A stretch of DNA of 24,622 bases from Chloroflexota bacterium (GCA_029555885.1 JAKPQT010000139.1:1-24622); one strand, 5' to 3'; counted from the stretch's first letter, positions 1 to 5,827 are shown. Notes: a model not told the origin generated them from the letters alone. Numbers and translations: made by a program.

Positions 1-106
1 TCGCGCGGCGCCACAGCAGGTGGCGCGACATGCGTTGGCCCTTAGTGAGCTTGAGAATCTTGTTGTGACGACGGCGGAGGACAACTCCACCTTTTGCACG
101 TGGCAT
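1..106 (-). CDS. rplT: 50S ribosomal protein L20, 5' part only (runs off the window)
   Basis: Only the first 35 codons lie in the window; the gene continues beyond base 1. The peptide begins MPRAKGGVVLRRRHNKILKL and continues with KGQR, which is the characteristic basic N-terminus of L20, a 23S rRNA-binding assembly protein of the large subunit. The ATG at 106 is preceded by GAGGAGA at good spacing. It is the last visible gene of the thrS-infC-rpmI-rplT series on the minus strand, the usual bacterial order, and L20 is a known translational autoregulator of this operon in other bacteria. Residues MSRHLLWRR replace the more usual basic GRRSRLFRR stretch, a mild divergence. Confidence 0.93.
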   Translation of the reverse strand, partial: MPRAKGGVVLRRRHNKILKLTKGQRMSRHLLWRRA

Positions 107-226
107 AAGTACTCTCCTCTAGAATGGCGGCCGGTGTGCCGGCACTTCCGTGGTAGCCATCGGCGGCCGGGCCCCAAGCGTCAGAACGCTCAGGCGCCGG
201 CCCCCAGCAGGACGGTCCGATAATGC

Positions 227-430
227 TCAGTCGATGTACGGCGCGAGCTGCTGCACGCGCTTGTCGGCGGACGGAGCCTCCACCACCTTGACCGAGCGGT
301 ACGCGATCAGGGTGCGCTTGGCCTTGTTGCGGCGCAGGTGGCCCCGGCCCTGGTGGCGCGCCACCAGCTTGCCGGCGCCGGTGCGCCGAAACCGCTTCGC
401 CGTAGACTTGTGGGTCTTGATCTTTGGCAC
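227..430 (-). CDS. rpmI: 50S ribosomal protein L35
   Basis: The 67-residue product begins PKIKTHKSTAKRFRRTGAGK after the initiator and carries the internal RGHLRRNKAKR motif, both diagnostic of L35. The chosen start is a GTG at 430 because GGAGG sits 7 nt upstream and residue 2 onward aligns with the family; an upstream in-frame start at 475 would add 15 residues with no family counterpart. Length is normal (about 65 residues). It lies 86 nt after infC and about 120 nt before rplT on the same strand, so all three are probably cotranscribed. Confidence 0.96.
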   Translation of the reverse strand: MPKIKTHKSTAKRFRRTGAGKLVARHQGRGHLRRNKAKRTLIAYRSVKVVEAPSADKRVQQLAPYID

Positions 431-516
431 GGTAATTCCTCCAGACAGAATAAAACGTAAAACGCGGTCACGCAACTGCGCGTCGCGTCTTACGTTCTGT
501 AACCCAAATGATGCCG

Positions 517-1077
517 TTAGCTCGCCGCAGGGCTTTCGGCCTGTTTCTTGGCGGTCGCAGGATTCGGGCTGAGCAACATGAAGAGGTTCTTGCCTTCCAT
601 CAGGGGCAGCGACTCGATAACGGCCACGTTGCCCACCTTGTTGGCAAACTCCTCCAATTGCTCGCGCGCGATCTCCGGATGATGGATCTCGCGGCCCCGA
701 AAACGCACGGTCACTTTGACCTTGCTGCCTTCATCGAGGAAGGAAAGCGCCTGCCGGACCTTCGTATCCAGGTCGTGTTCGCCGGTGCGCGGGCGCAGAC
801 GGATCTCTTTGATTTCGATGACCTTCTGAGCCTTGCGCGCCTCGCGTTCCTTCTTCTGCCGCTCATACTGGAACTTGCCGAAATCGAGCAAGCGACAGAC
901 CGGCGGCACAGCATTCGGCGCGACCTCGACCAGGTCGAGGCCCCGCTCATAGGCCAGGCGCAGCGCATCCTGAATCGTATAGATCCCGAGTTGCGCGCCT
1001 TCTTCGTCGATGACCCGCACTTCACGCACGCGGATCTGCTGATTCACGCGGACGGACTTGTTGGTTACGGTAGTAAT
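517..1077 (-). CDS. infC: Translation initiation factor IF-3, probable ATT start
   Basis: IF-3 binds the 30S subunit, prevents premature 50S joining and proofreads the start codon. The N-domain reads NQQIRVREVRVIDEEGAQLG and the C-domain contains RPRTGEHDLDTKV and the FRGREIHHPE motif, typical of the family. The only strongly placed ribosome-binding site (GAGGA, 1086-1090) lies 8 nt upstream of an in-frame ATT at 1075-1077, giving 186 residues. A GTG at 1047 is in frame but has no Shine-Dalgarno. ATT/AUU is the well-known rare infC start in enterobacteria and many other bacteria and lets IF-3 repress its own translation. A sigma70-type promoter lies just upstream (1168-1196), so infC need not depend on the thrS T-box. 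Confidence 0.95.
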   Translation of the reverse strand: MTTVTNKSVRVNQQIRVREVRVIDEEGAQLGIYTIQDALRLAYERGLDLVEVAPNAVPPVCRLLDFGKFQYERQKKEREARKAQKVIEIKEIRLRPRTGEHDLDTKVRQALSFLDEGSKVKVTVRFRGREIHHPEIAREQLEEFANKVGNVAVIESLPLMEGKNLFMLLSPNPATAKKQAESPAAS

Positions 1078-1167
1078 GCTATTTTTCCTCTTCTGCTAGG
1101 GCCGGCAGTCACCGGCAATTCTCTGCTGCGCGCCACTGGACAGACTGCCCAAGCGCGTCGAAGCGAC

Positions 1168-1196
1168 ACTATAACATAACGTGGGGTGAGTGTCAA
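1168..1196 (-). promoter_or_regulatory. Candidate sigma70 promoter for infC-rpmI-rplT
   Basis: Read on the minus strand, TTGACA (1191-1196), a spacer of exactly 17 bp, then TATAGT (1168-1173). This matches the consensus at 11 of 12 positions. Transcription would start near 1161, leaving an infC leader of about 84 nt. It lies in the thrS-infC gap and would give the initiation factor and ribosomal protein genes expression independent of threonine control. Confidence 0.75.
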
Positions 1197-1211
1197 AAAG
1201 ACACCCACCCC
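1183..1211 (-). repeat. 12-bp hairpin overlapping the infC promoter -35 box, just after thrS
   Basis: The arms GGGGTGAGTGTC (1183-1194) and GACACCCACCCC (1200-1211) pair along 12 positions with one A/C mismatch around a 5-nt A (or T) loop. It begins 9 nt beyond the thrS stop codon. It lacks a following T-run on the minus strand, so it may be a weak terminator, a 3'-end stabiliser or a dyad bound by a regulator. The -35 hexamer of the infC promoter lies in its loop and left arm. Confidence 0.6.
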
Positions 1212-1219
1212 GCCCTGCT

Positions 1220-3052
1220 TTACAGGTCTTTCGCCCGCGTGGCGATCCGCTCCTGCACGAGCGCCACGAATGCATCCGCGTCCATGCCGTCCTGCCGCGA
1301 ACCATCGCGTTTGCGCAGCGACACCGTGTTGTTCTGCGCCTCCTGCTCACCGACCACCGCCATGTACGGCACCTTGAGCAGTTGCGCGCTGCGAATCTTC
1401 GCGTTCATGCGCTCCTGGCCCGCATCCACCTGCACGCGGACGTGGGCCGCGGCCAGCCGGTCCGCCAGCCGGTAAGCGTACTCGTTGTGCGCATCCGTGA
1501 TCGGGATAACCCGCACCTGCTCCGGCGCGAGCCAGGCCGGGAAGTTGCCCGCGTAGTGCTCGATCAGGAAGCCGATCATCCGCTCGTGCGTGCTCAGCGG
1601 CGCACGGTGGATACACAGCGGCGTCTCCTCCTGCCCCTCGCGGTTCGTGAACTTCAAATCGAAGCGCGCGGGCTGGGCGAAGTCCACCTGGTTCGTTGCC
1701 AGCGTGAACTCGCGGCCGATGGCGCTCCACACCTGCACGTCGATCTTCGGACCGTAGAACGCGGCCTCGTCGGCCTGCTCCACGAACGGGATCCCGCCAT
1801 TGGACATCGCCCGGCGCACCATGTCTTCTGTCTTGAGCCACAGCCGCTCGTTGTCGATGTACTTCTTGCCCAGGCCGCGCTTGTGGTGCGTGCTGAAGCG
1901 CATCACATACTTGTCGATGTCGAAGAGCTTGAAGTAATGCAGGTACAGGTCGATGACGGCCATGAACTCCCGCTCGAACTGGTCTTCGGCGCAGTAGATG
2001 TGCGCGTCGTTCATCTGCATCGAGCGCACGCGCATCAGGCCGAACAGTTCACCGCTCTTCTCGTACCGGTAGCACGTGCCGTACTCCGCGAACCGCAAGG
2101 GCAGGTCGCGGTAGCTGTGCGGCCGGGCCGCGAAAATCTTGTGGTGGAAGGGGCAGTTCATCGGCTTGACATAATAGCGCACCCCTTCCAGCTCCATCGC
2201 GGGGTACATGCTCTCTTCATAATAGGGCAGGTGGCCGCTGTGGAGGAACAGGTCCTCCTTCGCCAGGTGGGGCGAGCGCACGCGCACGTAACCCGCCTGC
2301 TCCTCGACCTCCTTCGCCAGCCGCTCCAGCTCCTCGATGAGCACGCCGCCGCGCGGCAGCCAGAGCGGCAGCCCCGGTCCCACCTCCTCGTCGAAGACGA
2401 AGATTTCCAGGTCCTTGCCAAGCTTGCGATGGTCGCGCTTCTTGGCCTCTTCCAGCATCGTCAGATGCGCGGCCAGGTCCTTCTTGTTCTGCCAGACCGT
2501 GCCGTAGATGCGCTGGAGCATCGGGTTGTGCTCGTCACCGCGCCAGTACGCGCCCGCGACATTCATCAGCTTGAACGCGTCCGGCGGAATCTGCCCCGTA
2601 TGCTCCAGGTGTGGCCCGCGGCACAGGTCCTCGAAGTTGCCGTGCCGGTACGTGCTCATGGGCACCGGCCCCTCGATCTCGTTGCCGTCCTCGTCCAGCC
2701 CGCCCTTCGCGAGGCCGTCGATCAGCTCCTGCTTATAGGGCTGGCCCTGGAAGAGCTGCCGCGCCTCGTCCGCCGAGACCTCCCGATACTGGAACGGCTT
2801 CTTTGCGGCGATGGACTGCCGCATGCGCTTCTCGATTTCAGCCAGGTCCTCGGGCGTGAACGTCTTCGGGCGGCCCTGCTCATCCTTGCCCAGGTCGAAG
2901 TCATAGTAGAACCCGGCGTCGATCGCCGGCCCGATGGCCAGCTTGGCGTCCGGGTAGAGCTGCAACACCGCCTCGGCCATGACGTGCGCCGTCGAGTGCC
3001 GCAAGCGATGCAGAAAGTCCTTATCTCCGTCGTGATTGTGTTGCCCGGCCAT
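1220..3052 (-). CDS. thrS: Threonyl-tRNA synthetase lacking the N-terminal TGS domain
   Basis: Charges tRNA-Thr with threonine in the cytoplasm. The 610-residue product begins directly in the editing domain: HSTAH at residues 19-23, and later CRGPH, the two metal-binding editing signatures. The class II catalytic core follows, with the zinc cysteine in MNCPFHH, the motif 2 arginine in GTCYRYEKSGE, the zinc histidine in NDAHIYC, and the zinc histidine and motif 3 arginine in LSTHERMIGF. The anticodon-binding domain ends in GSRQDGMDADAFVAL. The usual roughly 60-residue TGS domain is absent. I chose ATG 3052 because GGAGG lies 5 nt upstream; ATG 3064 and TTG 3076 are in-frame alternatives. Expression is governed by the T-box upstream. 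Confidence 0.97.
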   Translation of the reverse strand: MAGQHNHDGDKDFLHRLRHSTAHVMAEAVLQLYPDAKLAIGPAIDAGFYYDFDLGKDEQGRPKTFTPEDLAEIEKRMRQSIAAKKPFQYREVSADEARQLFQGQPYKQELIDGLAKGGLDEDGNEIEGPVPMSTYRHGNFEDLCRGPHLEHTGQIPPDAFKLMNVAGAYWRGDEHNPMLQRIYGTVWQNKKDLAAHLTMLEEAKKRDHRKLGKDLEIFVFDEEVGPGLPLWLPRGGVLIEELERLAKEVEEQAGYVRVRSPHLAKEDLFLHSGHLPYYEESMYPAMELEGVRYYVKPMNCPFHHKIFAARPHSYRDLPLRFAEYGTCYRYEKSGELFGLMRVRSMQMNDAHIYCAEDQFEREFMAVIDLYLHYFKLFDIDKYVMRFSTHHKRGLGKKYIDNERLWLKTEDMVRRAMSNGGIPFVEQADEAAFYGPKIDVQVWSAIGREFTLATNQVDFAQPARFDLKFTNREGQEETPLCIHRAPLSTHERMIGFLIEHYAGNFPAWLAPEQVRVIPITDAHNEYAYRLADRLAAAHVRVQVDAGQERMNAKIRSAQLLKVPYMAVVGEQEAQNNTVSLRKRDGSRQDGMDADAFVALVQERIATRAKDL

Positions 3053-3202
3053 GATGGCCTCCATTTCTCTACTCAAGTATGACGATCATCAAGTGACAGT
3101 TGAACACAGGGCGGCGCGATGCGCCGCGCCGAGGCGGGAGCACATAGCAGTGTCACCCGCAGTTGTCGTGCCCGACACGGCGATCACCCCCTTTCAGACT
3201 AT

Positions 3203-3253
3203 AGACCTTCGAGGTCAGACCAACCGAAGGTTGGCACGAGACCTCGAAGGTCT
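3203..3253. repeat. Nested palindromic repeat in the thrS leader
   Basis: Perfect 14-bp inverted repeats AGACCTTCGAGGTC (3203-3216) and GACCTCGAAGGTCT (3240-3253) flank an inner hairpin CCAACC-GAA-GGTTGG (3220-3234). Each 14-bp arm is also nearly self-complementary (GACCT-TCG-AGGTC). The element lies between the T-box terminator and the thrS start, so it would be in the thrS mRNA leader. There is no T-run to suggest a terminator. It looks like a REP/MITE-type dispersed palindrome, but no second copy is in the window. Confidence 0.75.
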
Positions 3254-3270
3254 TAACGCATGGCCCCAGG

Positions 3271-3310
3271 AAAACAAAAACCCCAACGCCCACCATTGGG
3301 GCGAGGGGTT
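3271..3310 (-). terminator. T-box regulated intrinsic terminator before thrS
   Basis: On the minus strand AACCCC (3310-3305) pairs with GGGGTT (3284-3279), with an inner CGCCC/GGGCG stem, and is followed by TTTTTGTTTT (3280-3271). The left arm overlaps the sequence that would form the antiterminator with the T-box element at 3312-3326, the standard mutually exclusive arrangement. Confidence 0.9.
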
Positions 3311-3562
3311 CCCGCGATTCCACCCAAGTTAGCGTGCGATCTGGGATTGCTGTGCGATCACGATCGCCTGGCGACCATCTGGTCGCACGCTGTCTCGTAA
3401 GGCCGGTAACGGGGCCAGCCGTGAACCCATACTGCTAGTTCCGGGTTCCGCTCTCGGGGGGTTTTCCGTGTCGCCTTGCAAGGCAGGCTCTCAGCAATCG
3501 GCCGATTGGCCGCGCCCGCCCTCTCTGCTGCCGGCGCTTCACGTACTCGTCCCGATCAACGC
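3271..3562 (-). promoter_or_regulatory. T-box riboswitch controlling thrS, predicted ACC (threonine) specifier
   Basis: The minus strand contains TGGGTGGAATCGCGG at 3326-3312, a close match to the T-box consensus AGGGUGGNACCGCG, followed by a competing terminator. The 5' side has GGACGAGTACGTG (about 3553-3541), the stem I kink-turn/AGUA signature, then CAGAGAGG and CTGAGAGCC elements. Stem II with an internal AGUA is recognisable as GAACCC...AGCAGTAT-GGGTTC (around 3448-3424), followed by CCGTTACCGG. By alignment with remembered thrS leaders, the specifier is ACC at 3462-3460, a threonine codon. The bulge TGGA would pair with a tRNA 3' end UCCA. Uncharged tRNA-Thr would bind, stabilise the antiterminator and allow thrS transcription. 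Confidence 0.92.
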
Positions 3563-3573
3563 TTTGACTATCA

Positions 3574-3647
3574 TGGGCGGTAGAGGGCTTGAACCTCTGA
3601 CCTCAGCGATGTCAACGCTGCGCTCTAGCCAACTGAGCTAACCGCCC
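3574..3647 (-). tRNA. tRNA-Val (anticodon GAC)
   Basis: A complete 74-nt cloverleaf on the minus strand: acceptor GGGCGGT/ACCGCCC, D-arm GCTC/GAGC, anticodon stem CAGCG/CGCTG with loop TTGACAT (anticodon GAC, reading GUC), T-arm AGAGG/CCTCT with loop TTCAAGC, discriminator A. CCA is not encoded. The 3' end is only about 15-20 nt from the T-box leader with no terminator between, so it is probably cotranscribed with thrS. Confidence 0.97.
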
Positions 3648-3659
3648 GCACAAGGTCAT

Positions 3660-3688
3660 ATTATAGCCAGGTGGCCGTGAAATGGCAA
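3660..3688 (-). promoter_or_regulatory. Candidate sigma70 promoter for tRNA-Val and the thrS T-box transcript
   Basis: Minus strand TTGCCA (3683-3688), 17-bp spacer, TATAAT (3660-3665); 11 of 12 consensus matches. The predicted start near 3653 is just upstream of the tRNA 5' end at 3647. No comparable promoter was found between the tRNA and the T-box, so this one may serve the whole tRNA-Val/thrS unit. Confidence 0.8.
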
Positions 3689-3689
3689 A

Positions 3690-3917
3690 TCAGGGCTTGT
3701 CCAGGTGCAGGATGGCGTACAGTCGGTCGCGCGCCTCCTCGGGCACCTCTGCATGGCCGTGCTCGCGATAGAGATAGACCGTCTTGCGCAGCGTGTCCAC
3801 GACCGCGCGGCAGTTGCCGCAGGTCGCCATGTGCCGTTCGATCTCCGCGCAGAACTCCGCCTCCAGCTCGCCATCCACATAATCCGAGAGCGTACCAAGC
3901 ATGTCTTTGCAGTGCAT
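3690..3917 (-). CDS. Zinc-finger (zf-HC2) anti-sigma factor
   Basis: A 75-residue cytoplasmic protein with the ZAS zinc-binding pattern: Cys3 near the N-terminus and H29-x3-C33-x2-C36 (HMATCGNC), followed by a helical tail ending YAILHLDKP. Proteins of this type bind and inhibit their partner ECF sigma factor, and the redox-sensing members release it on disulfide formation. It lacks a membrane segment, so it is the short soluble kind. It starts 13 nt after the end of the ECF sigma gene on the same strand, the standard sigma/anti-sigma order. The ATG at 3917 follows a GGGGA-type ribosome site. The stimulus cannot be read from sequence; the upstream thioredoxin gene makes thiol stress plausible. 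Confidence 0.87.
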   Translation of the reverse strand: MHCKDMLGTLSDYVDGELEAEFCAEIERHMATCGNCRAVVDTLRKTVYLYREHGHAEVPEEARDRLYAILHLDKP

Positions 3918-3930
3918 CTCCCATCCCCCA

Positions 3931-4521
3931 TCACCGACCTGTGACCACGGTTGCGAAGTAGCTGCTGAGTCTCTCGCGCAGCGCCAGTCGCGCCCGGTGG
4001 AGCCGCACCTTCACGTTGACCTCGGTCAGGCCCAGCGCCTCCGCCGTCTCCGCGGTGGAGAGCCCTTCGATGTCCCGCAGGACGAAGACGCTCCGCAGTG
4101 TATCCGGCAGCGCGGCCAGCGCCTTCTCGAGGACGCCGTGGAACTCCTTACCCAGTAGCTGCTCATCGGGCAGCGCGCTCCAGTCCACGAACTGCCGCGG
4201 CAGCATGTCCCCGTCTTCCGTGATTGCCGGCTCGTCCAGCGATTCGGTCGGCACGCGTCGCCGCCTGAGCCGCATCAGCGCCGCGTTGTACGCAATGCGG
4301 TACAGCCACGTCCCCAGTTGACTGCGACCCTCGAACCGGTCCAACGCCTGGAAAGCGCTGATGAAGGTCTCCTGCAAGACCTCCTCGGCCTCCTGTGGGT
4401 TGTTGACCAGCCGCAGCGCCAGGTTGTAGACCGTGCCGGAATGTCGTTCGACAATTTCAGCGAACGCATCCTGGCGGCCTGCACGGGCCGCGGCAATCAG
4501 TTCAGCCTCGGTGGCGTACAC
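3931..4521 (-). CDS. ECF-type RNA polymerase sigma factor (RpoE/SigW-like)
   Basis: The product (196 residues from the chosen start) has sigma region 2 with EIVERHSGTVYNLALRLVNN, EEVLQETFISAFQALDRFEG and GTWLYRIAYNAALMRLRRRR, and region 4 with LPDTLRSVFVLRDIEGLSTA and a helix-turn-helix around LGLTEVNVKVRLHRAR. It redirects RNA polymerase to stress promoters and should be held by the zf-HC2 protein encoded 13 nt downstream. The start is uncertain: GTG 4521 fits the family but AGGAG lies 14 nt upstream of it. The open frame extends to 4644, but that stretch encodes the inverted repeat after trxA and is not sigma-like. Confidence 0.92.
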   Translation of the reverse strand: MYATEAELIAAARAGRQDAFAEIVERHSGTVYNLALRLVNNPQEAEEVLQETFISAFQALDRFEGRSQLGTWLYRIAYNAALMRLRRRRVPTESLDEPAITEDGDMLPRQFVDWSALPDEQLLGKEFHGVLEKALAALPDTLRSVFVLRDIEGLSTAETAEALGLTEVNVKVRLHRARLALRERLSSYFATVVTGR

Positions 4522-4585
4522 GGCGTTCGTTGTTACTCCTATGATGAGGGAAGGGATGGCGAAGTTACAGATTGACGGGTTATAA

Positions 4586-4646
4586 GTTGAAGGTTGGCAG
4601 GCGAGAGCAGGCAAATCGCCAACCTTCAACCTGCTAACCTTCAACC
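4586..4646. repeat. Inverted repeat with heptamer-like units after trxA
   Basis: GTTGAAGGTTGGC (4586-4598) is perfectly complementary to GCCAACCTTCAAC (4618-4630), a 13-bp stem with a 19-nt loop. A further copy of AACCTTCAACC follows at 4636-4646. It lies immediately downstream of the trxA stop on the minus strand and may act as its terminator or as an mRNA 3' stabiliser. No T-run follows. Confidence 0.75.
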
Positions 4647-4651
4647 GTTAT

Positions 4652-5041
4652 TCAGGCGAGTACGCGCTCCAGCTTGTTCTTCAGCGTGCCGTAGTTGTTC
4701 AGGCCGACGATCCGCTCGACCTCTTTCCCGCCCTTAAAGTAGATGAGAGTGGGAATGCCCATGATGCCATAGTTCATCAGAATCTCGGGATAGTCGTCCG
4801 CGTTGACCTTCGTCACCAGGACGCGGCCCTCGTACTCGCGTGCCAGCTGGGCAACCGCCGGCGCAATCGCATGGCACGGCCCGCACCACTCCGCCCAGAA
4901 GTCCACGACCACCGGCAGTTCCGCCTGCAGCACCACCGACTCGAATTCCTCACCCGTCACATGGCGCGGCTCAACCGCGGCCTGACCGACTGCCTTTGTC
5001 TCTTCGGGCTTGTTGCCCCCACTGCGCTTGAAGAAACCCAT
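4652..5041 (-). CDS. trxA: Thioredoxin with a charged N-terminal extension
   Basis: A 129-residue thioredoxin-fold protein with the active site W52-C53-G54-P55-C56 in VVVDFWAEWCGPCHAIAP, the cis-proline loop GIMGIPTLIYFKGGKEV and the conserved VTKVNADDYP strand. It reduces disulfides in cytoplasmic proteins. About 25 residues precede the usual thioredoxin start (MGFFKRSGGNKPEETKAVGQ...), charged and probably disordered, with no signal peptide or membrane segment. The ATG has AAGGAG 8 nt upstream. It sits between the CsoR-family gene with its microprotein (upstream) and the ECF sigma pair (downstream), all on the minus strand, consistent with a thiol-redox theme. Confidence 0.95.
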   Translation of the reverse strand: MGFFKRSGGNKPEETKAVGQAAVEPRHVTGEEFESVVLQAELPVVVDFWAEWCGPCHAIAPAVAQLAREYEGRVLVTKVNADDYPEILMNYGIMGIPTLIYFKGGKEVERIVGLNNYGTLKNKLERVLA

Positions 5042-5170
5042 GCTGAATACTCCTTATCAAGAATCGATCTGCGGGGCTGTCGTCCCCGTCTCGTTATCGT
5101 TGTCACCTGGACGGCCCTCACGGGGCCGCTGTGTGCTGGCCTGTCGCGGCTGGCACACGCCTGAGCGAGC

Positions 5171-5245
5171 TCAGCCGCCGCCGCGGAACATAATCACCGC
5201 TGCCCACACGAGCAGCAAAACCAGGAACAGGTCTCCGTAGTTCAT
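5171..5245 (-). CDS. 24-residue single-span membrane microprotein
   Basis: A short frame runs from ATG 5245 to TGA 5171. The peptide begins MNYGDLFLVLLLVWAAV and ends IMFRGGG: a polar N-terminus, about 15 consecutive hydrophobic residues and a basic/glycine C-terminus, so a single membrane span is likely. GGAG lies 4 nt upstream of the ATG. It starts 15 nt after the stop of the CsoR-family repressor on the same strand, so the two are probably cotranscribed. I do not recognise a family. Being too short for ordinary gene finders, it would usually be missed. Confidence 0.6.
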   Translation of the reverse strand: MNYGDLFLVLLLVWAAVIMFRGGG

Positions 5246-5260
5246 GTCACTCCGTTTCTG

Positions 5261-5530
5261 CTATTCCAGCTTGCGCAGCGTGGCCATCAACTGATCGAGC
5301 ATCATATCCGTGTCGCCGGGCGCAGGCTCCTGCAGGCAGCGTGCGGCATATGCGCGCGCCAGCACCAGGCTGGCCTGATGTACCGCCGACCGGATGGCCG
5401 TCATCTGCTGCAGAATCGCGGCACAATCGCGCTCTTCGTCTACCATGCGCTGGACCCCGCGCACCTGCCCCTCGATCCGTTTGAGCCGGTTCATCAGGTC
5501 CTGCTTGACCTCAGTTGATGTGAGTTCCAT
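5261..5530 (-). CDS. CsoR/RcnR/FrmR-family repressor, CstR-like ligand set
   Basis: An 89-residue all-helical repressor with the family signature RLKRIEGQVRGVQRMVDEER and the Cys-containing core. The sensing positions align with Mycobacterium CsoR C36/H61/C65: here C36 and C65 are kept but position 61 is Tyr. Loss of the histidine with both cysteines kept is the pattern of CstR persulfide sensors rather than Cu(I)-binding CsoR (family knowledge); a sulfur-sensing role is my inference. ATG 5530 is preceded by GAGGA. A perfect palindrome at 5569-5586 in the divergent promoter region is the obvious operator, implying self-control and control of the gene at 5630. The microprotein follows after 15 nt. 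Confidence 0.9.
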   Translation of the reverse strand: MELTSTEVKQDLMNRLKRIEGQVRGVQRMVDEERDCAAILQQMTAIRSAVHQASLVLARAYAARCLQEPAPGDTDMMLDQLMATLRKLE

Positions 5531-5547
5531 CGCTTCCTCGGCGCAAC

Positions 5548-5576
5548 TTGACAGCCCATGCCTGGTACACTATACT
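5548..5576 (+). promoter_or_regulatory. Sigma70-type promoter for the 64-residue orphan gene
   Basis: TTGACA (5548-5553), spacer of exactly 17 bp, TATACT (5571-5576): a perfect -35 and a near-perfect -10. Transcription would begin near 5583. The -10 box lies inside the palindromic operator at 5569-5586, so repressor binding would block polymerase. Confidence 0.85.
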
Positions 5577-5586
5577 GGGGTATAGT
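5569..5586. promoter_or_regulatory. Palindromic operator of the CsoR/CstR-like repressor
   Basis: ACTATAC-TGGG-GTATAGT, 7-bp perfect arms around a G-rich centre. It resembles the AT-flanked G-tract operators of the CsoR/RcnR/FrmR family and covers the -10 of the rightward promoter in the divergent gap beside the repressor gene. The assignment is inferred from position and shape. Confidence 0.75.
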
Positions 5587-5629
5587 ATATGCACTCAGGC
5601 AAAGAACGTCAAATCCGGAGGACATGGTT

Positions 5630-5824
5630 ATGGCGCAGAGCGGCGGCAAGGGTTTCGGGTTGGGGCTAGCGCTGTCGGCGGAGGAAATCGTCGAGCTCAA
5701 GATGATCGTGCAGGATGAAGACGCGGCCGCCGCACTGGATTACCTGCGGCGGCTCCGGCGCAAGGTGCTGGAACTGGAGCGCCAGCACTGCGGCGACCCG
5801 GACAAGCTGCCGGGGCTGGCCTGA
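5630..5824 (+). CDS. 64-residue orphan protein under the divergent operator
   Basis: I do not recognise a family. The peptide has a glycine-rich start (AQSGGKGFGLGLAL) followed by one long charged helix containing the segment SAEEIVELKMIVQDEDAAAA and then YLRRLRRKVLELERQHC, plausibly a coiled coil, and ends HCGDPDKLPGLA with a single Cys. There is no signal peptide or membrane span. I chose ATG 5630 because GGAGG lies 8 nt upstream; ATG 5624 is only 2 nt from it, and the longer frame from 5558 overlaps the promoter. Divergent from the CsoR/CstR-like gene with a shared operator, it is presumably derepressed by that repressor's inducer. It ends 3 nt from the convergent fumarase gene. Confidence 0.8.
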   Translation: MAQSGGKGFGLGLALSAEEIVELKMIVQDEDAAAALDYLRRLRRKVLELERQHCGDPDKLPGLA

Positions 5825-5827
5825 TGG

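Noticed and set aside
1190..3082. 630-codon open frame on the plus strand
   Set aside because: Antisense to thrS; repetitive Arg/Leu/His-rich composition without motifs, typical of high-GC shadow frames.
3203..3253. Intrinsic terminator
   Set aside because: No T-run on either side; the true T-box terminator with TTTTTGTTTT is at 3271-3310.
4522..4644. N-terminal extension of the ECF sigma factor
   Set aside because: The extra codons cover the inverted repeat after trxA and show no sigma-like sequence.
5558..5629. Longer N-terminus for the 64-residue orphan
   Set aside because: This segment contains the -10 box, operator and predicted transcript start, so it cannot be translated from that promoter.
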